Source: Rhodanobacter denitrificans
GTDB taxonomy: Bacteria > Pseudomonadota > Gammaproteobacteria > Xanthomonadales > Rhodanobacteraceae
Direction of reading: 5' to 3'
DNA: 64,000 nt
NCBI RefSeq assembly: GCF_003335105.1
Contig: NZ_QFWQ01000002.1
Coordinates: forward strand, 62,001-126,000
The position numbers were made by a program, and so were the translations under genes. Each line of letters opens with the position of its first letter. Position 1 is the stretch's first letter. The notes under the pieces are model-generated. The model did not search any database. It was given only the letters and a program-made list of their open reading frames with translations, and was not told the DNA's origin. Shown one piece after another: positions 18,167-26,922 of this stretch.

Positions 18167-20065
18167 ATGCTCAAGACATTCCATCGCACGTCGCTCGCGG
18201 CCTCGGTGGCGCTGCTGCTTTGCGGCTTCAGCACCGCCGGTTTCGCGGCCGGGGGTTCGCCCCCCGCCGATCTCGGGGCAAGCAATCCGGGCCAGACGGT
18301 AAGCGTCACGCTGGTGCTCGGCCTGCACAATCAGGATGCCCTGGAAAACTTCGTCTACGGCACCGTCACCCGCGGCAGTCCCTCGTTCCACCGCTTCCTG
18401 TCCACCGCGCAGTTTGCGGACCGCTATGGTGCTACCGCCGGCGAGATCACCGCAGTCCGGGCCTTCCTCAAGCGGCAGGGGCTCACCGAAATCGAACTTC
18501 TGCCGAACCACCTGGCCATCAAGGTCAGCGGCACGATCAGCCAGTTCAACACGGCCTTCCACACTTCCATCCACGACTACCGCGCCAGCGACGGCTCGAC
18601 TTTCCATCGGCCGAACGCAACACCCACCGTTCCCGTCGCACTGGCCGGCACGCTGGTGGTGGCCTCGGGCCTGAGCAACGAGGCGCGCTACCGCTCGCAT
18701 CGGGTCAGCGCGATCCTCCCGCCGCAACAGGGCGCCAACGCGCTGGCCAGGAATGCCGCACCCGCCAAGACCTGCACCGGCGATCCCACCGCCACCTGCA
18801 CGGTCGGCGAATTCACCGTGGGCGACGTGGCCAACCGCTACAACATCAACCCGCTGTACGCGGCCGGGGTGAACGGCAAGGGCTCGACCGTCGGCATCGC
18901 CACCCTGGCCGACTTCATCCCCGCGGACGCGTACGCCTACTGGAGTGCGATCGGCCTGGCCGTGAAACCGAACCGCATCACCCAGGTGCACGTGGACGGC
19001 GGCGGACCGCTCAGCGGGCCGGCCGGCTCGGGCGAGACATCGCTCGACGTCGAGCAGTCCGGCGGCCTGGCGCCGTGGGCGGACATCATCGTGTACGACG
19101 CGCCGAACACCGACGCCGGCTTCTTCGACGTGTTCGACCGGGCGGTGTCCGACAACAAGGTCGACAGCCTGTCGGTGAGCTGGGGTGCGCCGGAGATCTT
19201 CTACTTCCCCCAGCTCAACGGCGGCGTCAACTTCACCGGCGAACTGCGCGCGTTCCACCAGGTGTTCCTGGAGGCGGCGGCGCAGGGCATCTCGATGTTC
19301 GCCGCCTCGGGCGACTCCGGCGCCTACGACACGGTACGCTCGCTCGGCGGCCTGCCCAGCGACCCCGTGCCGCCACCGCTCAGCGTCGACGCTCCCGCCG
19401 CGGACCCGTTCATCACCAGCGCAGGCGGTACCACGGTGCCGTTCTCCTACAGCTTCCACGGTGGCCCGGCGGCGTCGCTCACCCAGGAAAGCGTCTGGGG
19501 CTGGGATTACATCGCCAGCTATTTCCGAACCCATTTCGGCGTGGACATCACCGATGCCGTGTTCTCGGTCGGCGGGGGCGGCGGCGTGAGCGTGTTCTGG
19601 CAGCTGCCGCGCTACCAGGCGTCCACCGGCGGCATCCGCCGGAGCGAGAAGAACCAGACCCTGCTGTTCCCGGCGCTCGGCATCCGCTACATGCTGGCGC
19701 CAAACTACCGCGGCCGCAACGAGCCCGACGTTTCGCTCAACGCCGACCCGGAGACCGGCTACAGCCTGGTTTCGTCGCTGGACGGCCCGGGCCTGCTGAC
19801 GTTCATCGGCGGCACCAGCTTCGTCGCACCGCAGCTCAACGGCATCAGCGCCCTGCTGACGCAGTCGAGCCACGGCCGCGTCGGCTTCTGGAATCCGCAG
19901 GTCTACGCGCTGCAGAACATCTTCGGCTACGGCCCCTTCTCGGCCTTCAATGACATCCGCGCGGGCGACAACTGGTTCTACGCCGGCACGAACGGGTACG
20001 AGCCGGGCGCCGGCATCGGCACGCTCAACGTGAGCAACCTGGCCGTGTTCCTCGGCGTGTTCTGA
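18167..20065 (+). CDS. Secreted S53 (sedolisin) serine-carboxyl peptidase
   Basis: The 632-residue preproprotein has a Sec signal peptide (about 1-27). A pro-kumamolisin activation domain (about 40-190) and a peptidase domain follow. The catalytic set is complete: E290 and D294 (GETSLD), the oxyanion-hole Asp D383 (ASGDSG) and the nucleophile S551 (GGTS). The C-terminal FNDIRAG...GAGIGT region is the calcium site typical of the family. Sedolisins are acid-active endopeptidases that cleave off their own propeptide, so this is probably an extracellular or periplasmic protease. The ATG follows a TTGGAGA ribosome-binding site. A hairpin terminator follows the gene, so it appears monocistronic. 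Confidence 0.93.
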   Translation: MLKTFHRTSLAASVALLLCGFSTAGFAAGGSPPADLGASNPGQTVSVTLVLGLHNQDALENFVYGTVTRGSPSFHRFLSTAQFADRYGATAGEITAVRAFLKRQGLTEIELLPNHLAIKVSGTISQFNTAFHTSIHDYRASDGSTFHRPNATPTVPVALAGTLVVASGLSNEARYRSHRVSAILPPQQGANALARNAAPAKTCTGDPTATCTVGEFTVGDVANRYNINPLYAAGVNGKGSTVGIATLADFIPADAYAYWSAIGLAVKPNRITQVHVDGGGPLSGPAGSGETSLDVEQSGGLAPWADIIVYDAPNTDAGFFDVFDRAVSDNKVDSLSVSWGAPEIFYFPQLNGGVNFTGELRAFHQVFLEAAAQGISMFAASGDSGAYDTVRSLGGLPSDPVPPPLSVDAPAADPFITSAGGTTVPFSYSFHGGPAASLTQESVWGWDYIASYFRTHFGVDITDAVFSVGGGGGVSVFWQLPRYQASTGGIRRSEKNQTLLFPALGIRYMLAPNYRGRNEPDVSLNADPETGYSLVSSLDGPGLLTFIGGTSFVAPQLNGISALLTQSSHGRVGFWNPQVYALQNIFGYGPFSAFNDIRAGDNWFYAGTNGYEPGAGIGTLNVSNLAVFLGVF

Positions 20066-20088
20066 CCGCCGCTGTGGGCGGGCTGCAC

Positions 20089-20125
20089 GGAAAGCCGACG
20101 CCGCCGGGCGCCGGCTTTCCGCTTT
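20089..20125 (+). terminator. Hairpin terminator after the S53 peptidase gene
   Basis: Perfect 9-bp arms (GGAAAGCCG at 20089-20097, CGGCTTTCC at 20112-20120) enclose a GC-rich loop that can extend the stem, followed by a short GCTTT tail. It begins 23 bp after the stop codon. Confidence 0.6.
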
Positions 20126-20223
20126 CGCGGCTTTGCGTCGACCGCACCGCACGCGCAGGCCGGCCACTTGCCGGGCGCGTCCGCCGGTGCAATCGTCAAG
20201 CGGTTGCCCGACCGGAAACCGCC

Positions 20224-21105
20224 ATGCCCCGCAGCCGCCGCTTCATCCAGCTCGACGTATTCTCCGACAAGCTGTTGCGGGGCAACCCGCTGGCCGTCGT
20301 GGTCGACGGCGACGGCCTCGACGACGCCACGATGCAGGCCTTCGCGCGCTGGACCAACCTTTCCGAAACCACCTTCCTGCTGCCGCCAACCAGCAGCGCG
20401 GCGGATTACCGCGTGCGCATCTTCACGCCGCGGCAGGAACTGCCGTTCGCCGGCCATCCCAGCGTCGGCAGCGCCTATGCGGCGATCGAGGCCGGACTGG
20501 TCGCCACCGGCAACGCCGCACTGGTCCAGGAATGCGCAGCGGGGCTGCTGCCGGTGCAGGTGAGCGGCAACGGGCCGCAACGGCTCATCCATGTGCAGGC
20601 ACCGCCGGCGCGGATCGCCGCGGCAGACGCCGCGCTGCACGCCGCGCTCGCCCGGGCCCTGCGCGTCGAGCTGGCAGCCAGCGAGGCCTGCCACGTCGAC
20701 AACGGTCCGCACTGGATCCTGGCCAACCTGGGCGAGGCCGCCGCGGTGCGCGGCCTGCAGCCGGACCTGGCCGCCGTCGCCGCGCTGTGCCTGCAGCAGC
20801 AGGCCGTCGGCATCGGCGTATTCGGCCGCGAGCATGCCGGCGATGCGGCGATGGCGGTACGCGCGTTCTGCCCCGCCGATGGCATTCCGGAAGATCCGGT
20901 TACCGGCAGCGCCAACGCGGCGATCATGGCCTGGCTGGGCGAGCGCGGCGAGCGCGACGGCTACGGCCTGCGCTACCGCGCCAGCCAGGGCCGAGAGGTC
21001 GGCTGCGACGGGGTGGTGGAAGTCGCCCGCGACCCGGCCAGCGGCGCCATCACGATCGGCGGCGCCTGCGCGATCGGCGTGCGCGGCGAACTGCAACTGC
21101 CCTGA
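20224..21105 (+). CDS. PhzF-like isomerase family protein
   Basis: The 293-residue protein has the PhzF/diaminopimelate-epimerase double fold. The catalytic glutamate lies in SETTF (E48, equivalent to E45 of P. fluorescens PhzF), and the substrate-binding EDPVTGSAN motif is in the C-terminal half. PhzF converts a dihydroanthranilate in phenazine synthesis, but no other phenazine gene is present, so this is one of the many family members of unknown substrate. The ATG begins with MPRSRRFIQLDVF, the family's normal N-terminus; the frame upstream is non-coding in character. The permease gene follows 74 bp downstream and may be co-transcribed. Confidence 0.9.
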   Translation: MPRSRRFIQLDVFSDKLLRGNPLAVVVDGDGLDDATMQAFARWTNLSETTFLLPPTSSAADYRVRIFTPRQELPFAGHPSVGSAYAAIEAGLVATGNAALVQECAAGLLPVQVSGNGPQRLIHVQAPPARIAAADAALHAALARALRVELAASEACHVDNGPHWILANLGEAAAVRGLQPDLAAVAALCLQQQAVGIGVFGREHAGDAAMAVRAFCPADGIPEDPVTGSANAAIMAWLGERGERDGYGLRYRASQGREVGCDGVVEVARDPASGAITIGGACAIGVRGELQLP

Positions 21106-21179
21106 TCCCCTGCAGCTGCGGCCTTGCCGGGCACGCCGCCGGCCGCCATGCTGTCGCGTCCTTTCCGCCGACCGAAGCC

Positions 21180-22505
21180 ATGCCGCCCTCCCCTGCCGCC
21201 GAGACCTACGTGCGCAGCCTGCGTCCCTGGGATGCCGCCCTGATCGTGGTCGGTGGCGTCATCGGCGGCGGCATCTTCCTCAACCCCGGCATCGTGGCGC
21301 AGCGCACCGAATCGGGGCTGGCGCTGCTGCTGATGTGGGTGGCCGCGGGCTTGCTCACCCTGGTCGGCGCGTTGTGCTACGCCGAACTCGGCGCGCGCCG
21401 ACCACACGCCGGGGGCAGCTACGTCTACCTGCGCGAGGCATTCGGACCGCTGGCCGGCTTCCTGTTCGGCTGGACCATGCTGCTGGTGATCTATTCCGGC
21501 TCCACCGCGGCGGTGGCGACGATCTTCGCCCGCTACGCCTCGGCCCTGTTCGGCCTCACGCCGGCCTGGGCACAGCCGCTGACGGTGGGAGCGCTGGTCT
21601 TCGTCAGCGGCATCAACCTGTTCGGCATCCGCCTCGGTGCGCAGATCCAGAACCTGTTCGCCCTGCTCAAGCTGCTGGCGGTGGCGGCGCTGGTGACGTG
21701 CGGGCTGCTCCTCGCCGGCGCGGGCCACGGCCAGGTGCTGGCCGTCGACCCGGCGCGCGAGGGCGTCGGCTTCCTCGGCGCGGCGCTGCCGGTGCTGTTC
21801 GCCTATTCCGGCTTCACCTACCTCAACAACCTGGCCGGCGAGGTACGCGACCCGCAACGCACGCTGCCGCGCGCGCTGACCCTGGGCATGCTGCTGGTGA
21901 TCGGCGCCTACGCGCTGGTCAACGTGGCCTACCTGGCCGTGCTCGGCCACGCCGGCCTGGCCGCCAGCAACGCGCCGGCGGCGGACGTGATGCAGCAGGT
22001 GCTCGGCCCGGTGGGCGCGAAGCTGATGGCGCTGGGCGTGGCGATCTCCACCCTCGGCTTCTGCAACATCACCCTGGTCGCCGGCGCCCGCGTGCTGCAG
22101 GTGATGGGCGAGGACGGCCTGTTCTTCCGCGCGGTGGCGCGGCTGCACCCGCGCTGGCGCACGCCGAACACCGCGCTGCTGTTGCTGACCGGCTGGGCGA
22201 TCGTGCTGGCGCTGTCAGGCAGCTACGGCCAGCTGCTGGATTACGCCACCTTCGGCGACTGGCTGGCCTGCGCGGTCGGCGTGGGCACGCTGTTCTGGTA
22301 CCGCCGCCACGACGGCGCCGCCGGCGGCTTCCGCGTGCCCGGCTACCCGTGGCTGCCGCTGCTGTTCATCGCCGCGGTGGCGCTGGTGGTGGTGATGTCG
22401 CTGCACGACCACCCGCGCAACACCGGCATCGGCCTGCTGATCATGGCCGCCGGTGCGCCGGTGTACCTGGTCTGGCGCCGCCTGTTCAGCCGCGCACGCC
22501 CCTAA
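21180..22505 (+). CDS. APC-family amino acid permease
   Basis: The 441-residue integral membrane protein has about 12 hydrophobic helices and the helix-I consensus GGVIGGGIFLNPG of the amino acid-polyamine-organocation superfamily. It should import or exchange amino acids across the inner membrane; the substrate cannot be read from sequence. The ATG at 21180 gives the usual short cytoplasmic tail before helix I. It lies between the PhzF-like gene and the molybdenum-hydroxylase-like pair (52 bp downstream), all on the plus strand, and a common transcript is possible. Confidence 0.88.
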   Translation: MPPSPAAETYVRSLRPWDAALIVVGGVIGGGIFLNPGIVAQRTESGLALLLMWVAAGLLTLVGALCYAELGARRPHAGGSYVYLREAFGPLAGFLFGWTMLLVIYSGSTAAVATIFARYASALFGLTPAWAQPLTVGALVFVSGINLFGIRLGAQIQNLFALLKLLAVAALVTCGLLLAGAGHGQVLAVDPAREGVGFLGAALPVLFAYSGFTYLNNLAGEVRDPQRTLPRALTLGMLLVIGAYALVNVAYLAVLGHAGLAASNAPAADVMQQVLGPVGAKLMALGVAISTLGFCNITLVAGARVLQVMGEDGLFFRAVARLHPRWRTPNTALLLLTGWAIVLALSGSYGQLLDYATFGDWLACAVGVGTLFWYRRHDGAAGGFRVPGYPWLPLLFIAAVALVVVMSLHDHPRNTGIGLLIMAAGAPVYLVWRRLFSRARP

Positions 22506-22557
22506 GCGGCCAGCGGCAATGCCACAATGTGCCGATACGTTCCGAGGGAGATGATGG

Positions 22558-23094
22558 ATGGTGCCCGTGCAAGCCCAGGTTCTGCCGACCGGCCAGGAGA
22601 GCGGTATCGTGCCGGAGAAGATCCGCGACGGCATCGACCTGCAGGTCAACGGCGAGCACTATCGCCACACCGGCGACCCGCAGATGCCGCTGCTGTGGTA
22701 CCTGCGTGACGTGCTGCGGCTCACCGGCACCAAGTACGGCAGCGAATACGGCGAGAACGGCGCCGACCTGGTGCTGCTCGACGGCAACGCGGTTTCCGCG
22801 ATCACGCAGCCGATCGCCGCGCTGGCCGGCAAGGCGGTGGTCACGGTGGAAGGCCTGGCCGCCGCCGATGGCACCCTGCATCCGCTGCAGCAGGCGTTCA
22901 TCGACGAAGACGCGATCGGCTGCGGCTACTGCACGCCCGGCTGGCTGATCGCCGGCGTCGATCTGCTGCGGCGCAAGCCCCATCCCGGCGACGCCGACAT
23001 CGACCAGCTGCCGAACCTGTGCCGCTGCGGCTGCCAGACCCGCGTGCGCCGCGCGATCAAGCGCGCCGCCGCCGGCAAGGCGGCCCTGCCATGA
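22558..23094 (+). CDS. IorA-like small subunit with one degenerate [2Fe-2S] site
   Basis: The 178-residue protein has the two-domain layout of molybdenum-hydroxylase small subunits. The C-terminal helical domain keeps its cluster cysteines (C122 and C125 in GCGYC, C155 and C157 in LCRC). In the N-terminal plant-ferredoxin-like domain the family cysteine pattern (C-x4-C-x2-C-x11-C) falls on S62, N67, D70 and I82, so all four ligands are gone, although flanking residues such as GTKYG are retained. The stop overlaps the large-subunit ATG (ATGA), so the two are translationally coupled. In active enzymes this subunit carries electrons from the Mo centre. Here the outer cluster cannot form. It is not a frame error, because the frame and flanking motifs are intact. 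Confidence 0.88.
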   Translation: MVPVQAQVLPTGQESGIVPEKIRDGIDLQVNGEHYRHTGDPQMPLLWYLRDVLRLTGTKYGSEYGENGADLVLLDGNAVSAITQPIAALAGKAVVTVEGLAAADGTLHPLQQAFIDEDAIGCGYCTPGWLIAGVDLLRRKPHPGDADIDQLPNLCRCGCQTRVRRAIKRAAAGKAALP

Positions 23095-25343
23095 GCCACG
23101 GCATCCGTCTTTCGCGCCGTCGCTTCCTGCAGGTGCTGGCCGGGGGCGCCGGCGCGCTGGTCGTGGGCATCCGCCTCGCCGAGGCCGCCGACCCGCCGCT
23201 GCCGCCGGCCCTGCTCGGCGACGAGATCCATGGGCTCGGCCCCTACGTGCGCATCGACGTGGACGGCAAGGTGCTGATCGGCGCGCGCGATCCGGATACC
23301 GGGACCGGCGTCGCCACCTCGCTGCCGCGGATCATCGCCGACGAACTCGACGCCGACTGGAACAACGTCAGCGTGATTCCGCTCGGCCTCGGCGTGGACA
23401 ACGACAACGGCAAGCCGCGCTGGGTCTACGGTCGCCAGGTCGGCGGCACCGGCGGCTCGATCCCCGCCGCCTGGCACGACCTGCGCCAGGCCGGCGCGGC
23501 GGCGCGCTGGCTGCTGCTGCAGGCGGCCGCGCGCCGGATCGGCGTACCCGCCAACCGGCTGCGCTGCAACAACGGCTACGTGGTGGCGCCGGACGGCCGC
23601 CGCTTCAGCTACGGCAGCCTGGCCGCGGAGGCCAGCAAGATCGCACTCCCGACCAGCCCGCCGCCGCTGAAGGAGCCCGCCGCCTACCGCCTGATCGGCC
23701 AGAACGCCGGCGACGCCGACGCCCGCGCGATCGTCACCGGCCAGACCCGCTACGCCATCGACCACCACTACGGCGACGCGCTGGTCGCCGTGCTGGCGCA
23801 CTGCCCGTGGCCGGACGGCACGCTGACGCATATCGACACCACAGACACGCTCGCCGTGAAGGGCGTGCTGAAGGTCGTCCAGCTCAAGCCCGAACCCGGT
23901 CAGCCGCTGGGCAGCACGGTACTCGCCCCGGCCGTGGCGGTGCTGGCCGAGGACACCTGGGCCGCGCTGCAGGGCCGCGACAAGCTCAAGCTCGAATGGA
24001 AACCCGGTGCCAGCGGTGGCGAAAACAGTGCGGCGCTGGAGCAGCAGGCCCTCGCCCTGCTCGCCGGCAAGGCGGCCCCCACCACGCGCGTACGCAACAC
24101 CGGCGACGTCGACACCGCCCGCCGCAAGGCCGCGCAGCGTCTCGACGCCACCTACGTGCAGCCGTGGCTGGCACACGCCACCGCCGAACCGATGAACTGC
24201 CTGGTGCGGCTGGACAAGGACCGCGCCAGCCTGGTCGTGCCGACCCAGGCGCCGCAGCTGGCCTGGACCGTGGTGCAGCGGCTGACCGGCCTCGCTCCAG
24301 AGCAGATCGACATCCGCGTGCCGCGCGTCGGCGGTGGCTACGGCCGCCGGCTGGACCACGACTACGTCGCCGAAGCGGTAATGCTGGCCAAGGCCGCCAA
24401 CAGGCCGGTGCGCGTGCTGTGGACGCGCGAGCAGGACTTCGGCCACGACTGCTACCGCGGCGGCAGCGTGCACCAGATCAGCGCCATCATCGACCGCAAG
24501 CGCCAGCTGCTGGCTTGGCACCAGCGCATGGCCAGCGCGTCCGCGCTGACCGGTCGCGGTGTGTCGGCCGACCGCCTGTGGACCTCCGAGCTGCAGGCCG
24601 ACCCGTTGCCGGCCCCGCTGGTGCCGAACTACCGCAGCGACTGGTACGCGCTGGAGTCGGCGACCCCACGCGGCCCGATGCGCGGCATGCCGCACCTCAG
24701 CAACGCATTCGCCGCGGAAAGCTTCATCGATGAGATCGCCCACCAGCTGCGCGAGGATCCGCTGAAGACGCGCCTGCGCTTCCTCGGCACGCCGCGCCAG
24801 CTGCCGCTGGAGGGCGGCGCCACGCTGGACACCGGCCGCCTCGCCAACGTGCTCGGGCTGGTCGCCGACCGCATCGAATGGAAGAACTGGCTGCGCACCG
24901 TCAACGGCCTCGGCATCGCCTGCTGGCACATCGACGGCGCCTACGTGGCGCACGCGATCGAGGCGGCGATGCAGGGCGAGAAGCTGGTGATCCAGCGCGT
25001 CGTCTGCGCCGTCGACGTCGGCCGCGTGATCAACCCGCTGGGCCTGCAGGGCCAGGTGGCCGGCGCCACGCTGGACGCGCTGTCCATCGCGCTGAACGCC
25101 GCGATCACCATCAAGGGCGGACAGGTGCAGCAGCGCAGCTACAAGGACTACCCGCTGGCCAGCATGGCGCAGCTGCCGAACGACGTCGAGGTGATCACCG
25201 TCGCCGACGATCGCGCACCGGCCGGCGCCAGCTTCCTCGCCATGCCCACCGCCGCCCCCGCGCTGGCCAATGCGGTATTCCGCGCCAGCGCCGTGCGCGT
25301 GCGCCGGCTGCCGCTGATGAAGGAGTTGCTGCGGCTGCTGTGA
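23091..25343 (+). CDS. IorB-like molybdopterin hydroxylase large subunit, active-site Glu missing
   Basis: The 750-residue protein has a twin-arginine signal (SRRRFLQ near residue 8) and a hydrophobic stretch, so the complex is probably exported folded to the periplasm. It aligns with isoquinoline-1-oxidoreductase/aldehyde-oxidase large subunits along its length, with recognisable VGGGYGRR and AHATAEPMN motifs. The terminal GxGEP motif with the catalytic glutamate reads GASFL (F715 in place of Glu), and the MGQG-type pterin contact reads TGTG (residues 70-73). No cytochrome c subunit or cofactor-maturation gene is adjacent. Activity as a normal hydroxylase is doubtful. Family membership is seen; inactivity or new function is inferred. 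Confidence 0.88.
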   Translation: MSHGIRLSRRRFLQVLAGGAGALVVGIRLAEAADPPLPPALLGDEIHGLGPYVRIDVDGKVLIGARDPDTGTGVATSLPRIIADELDADWNNVSVIPLGLGVDNDNGKPRWVYGRQVGGTGGSIPAAWHDLRQAGAAARWLLLQAAARRIGVPANRLRCNNGYVVAPDGRRFSYGSLAAEASKIALPTSPPPLKEPAAYRLIGQNAGDADARAIVTGQTRYAIDHHYGDALVAVLAHCPWPDGTLTHIDTTDTLAVKGVLKVVQLKPEPGQPLGSTVLAPAVAVLAEDTWAALQGRDKLKLEWKPGASGGENSAALEQQALALLAGKAAPTTRVRNTGDVDTARRKAAQRLDATYVQPWLAHATAEPMNCLVRLDKDRASLVVPTQAPQLAWTVVQRLTGLAPEQIDIRVPRVGGGYGRRLDHDYVAEAVMLAKAANRPVRVLWTREQDFGHDCYRGGSVHQISAIIDRKRQLLAWHQRMASASALTGRGVSADRLWTSELQADPLPAPLVPNYRSDWYALESATPRGPMRGMPHLSNAFAAESFIDEIAHQLREDPLKTRLRFLGTPRQLPLEGGATLDTGRLANVLGLVADRIEWKNWLRTVNGLGIACWHIDGAYVAHAIEAAMQGEKLVIQRVVCAVDVGRVINPLGLQGQVAGATLDALSIALNAAITIKGGQVQQRSYKDYPLASMAQLPNDVEVITVADDRAPAGASFLAMPTAAPALANAVFRASAVRVRRLPLMKELLRLL

Positions 25344-25572
25344 ATAGCGCCCGACCGGCCCAAGGTTGCTGGCAGGTCGGGAATCCGAGCGACACGGTAC
25401 GCATGTTCCCGTCGAACGCGCCGGCGCTCTTCAGGCACCAGGTGGCGTACCGAAAGAGCATCGTCGACCGAGCCGGCAGCCATCGCGCCGCAGCCGCCAG
25501 CGCGGGCGCTGCCTAACGGAATCCTCATTCGCGCTGCGTGATGCTGGGCTGGCGATTACGCCGGAGCTCCCG

Positions 25573-26715
25573 ATGGCCGCAGAGCCTTCCAGCGCCTATA
25601 CGTTCGGATTGGAGGAGGAATTCTTCCTGGTCAGTCCCGGTACGCGCGGCACTCCATCGCGCGTGCCCAAGGCGTTCCTGAAGGAGTGCCGGCAACGCTT
25701 CGGGACTTGCGTCGGCAGCGAACTGCTGCAGTCCCAGGTCGAGGTCAGCTCGCCCGTGTTCGACCACATGGCCATGGCGCGCGCGCAGATGACACGGCTG
25801 CGCCGCGGCGTTGCCGAGCTTGCCGAAACCGCCGGCTTGCGGCTCGTCGCGGCAGGCACGCATCCGCTCAGCGCCTGGCATCGGCAGACGCAGACGGACA
25901 AATCACGCTATGCCCGGATCATCGATGATTTTCAGATGGTCGGTCGCCGGAACCTGTTGTGCGGGTTGCACGTGCACGTTGCGCCCCCGGCAAACGTCGA
26001 TCGCGTTGCCCTGATGAATCGCCTGATGCCCTGGCTGCCATTGTTCCTCGCGCTGTCGACGTCGTCGCCCTTCTGGAACCGCCGCCACACGGGCCTGCTC
26101 AGCTATCGCCAGTCCGCCTACGACGAATGGCCGCGCTCCGGGATACCCGACTTCTTCGCCGACGAAGCCGAATACCGGGTCTTCTGCGAACTGCTGATAC
26201 GCGCTGGCGCCATCAAGGACGCGAGCTTCCTGTGGTGGGCCATCCGCCCTGCGCATCGCTACCCCACGCTCGAACTGCGCATCGCCGACGCCTGCACGCA
26301 CATCGAGGATGCTCTCGCGCTGGCCGCACTGTTTCGCTGCCTGGTGCGTGCCCATGTGCGCCGCCCCGAACTCGGTCTGGCACGCACCGCACTGACCCGC
26401 CGGATCATCGACGAGAATCGCTGGCGCGCAAAACGCTTCGGCCCGGCCGCGGATTTCATCGATGAACCTACCGGCGAGGTGGTCGAGTGCGTCCACGTGC
26501 TGGACGCCGCCATCGAACTGGTTTCAGAAGATGCGCATGACCTGGATTGTGAGGAATCCCTGCGGCATCTCGGCAAGATCGTCGCCCGCGGGACGAGCGC
26601 GCAGCAGCAATTGGCGCTCTATCACAACCTGCGGAATGGAGGATCAGGCAACACGGATGCACTCCGCGGCGTGATCGACTGGCTGGTCGAAGCCAGCATT
26701 TCCGTTTCGGATTGA
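25573..26715 (+). CDS. YbdK-type carboxylate-amine ligase (GCS2 family)
   Basis: The 380-residue protein has the GCS2/YbdK start motif GLEEEF (residues 12-17), and further conserved glutamate, histidine and arginine positions (GLHVHV, ELRIADACT) of this ATP-dependent ligase family. E. coli YbdK has weak glutamate-cysteine ligase activity, but the physiological substrate is unclear. The ATG at 25573 has GGAG a few bases upstream; the longer frame encodes unrelated sequence. It is separated from the hydroxylase large subunit by 229 bp and ends facing the convergent proline-rich gene. Confidence 0.88.
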   Translation: MAAEPSSAYTFGLEEEFFLVSPGTRGTPSRVPKAFLKECRQRFGTCVGSELLQSQVEVSSPVFDHMAMARAQMTRLRRGVAELAETAGLRLVAAGTHPLSAWHRQTQTDKSRYARIIDDFQMVGRRNLLCGLHVHVAPPANVDRVALMNRLMPWLPLFLALSTSSPFWNRRHTGLLSYRQSAYDEWPRSGIPDFFADEAEYRVFCELLIRAGAIKDASFLWWAIRPAHRYPTLELRIADACTHIEDALALAALFRCLVRAHVRRPELGLARTALTRRIIDENRWRAKRFGPAADFIDEPTGEVVECVHVLDAAIELVSEDAHDLDCEESLRHLGKIVARGTSAQQQLALYHNLRNGGSGNTDALRGVIDWLVEASISVSD

Positions 26716-26922
26716 ACGGAGCGAAAAGCGGAAACCCGGGATGCCGGGCCGCGTGCCTGGAACACCATCGCCTTGTCCGATTCCGCGATCCACTGCGCGA
26801 GCTGCGCCATCGTTCCAACGAGCTTGCTGCAGGACGGCAGTGCCGGCATGGCACCTCGGCGCACGCATGATGTGCGCACCGGATCCTCTGGACCGGGGGC
26901 GAGCGTGGCCGCGGCGTGCCGC

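Noticed and set aside
20224-21105. PhzF-like gene as evidence for phenazine synthesis
   Set aside because: No other phz gene is present, and most PhzF-like proteins are unrelated to phenazines.
22591-22650. Possibility that the missing cysteines of the IorA-like subunit come from a frameshift
   Set aside because: The frame is continuous, and residues before and after the missing Cys (GTKYG, LLDG) still align in register, so substitutions rather than a shift explain the loss.
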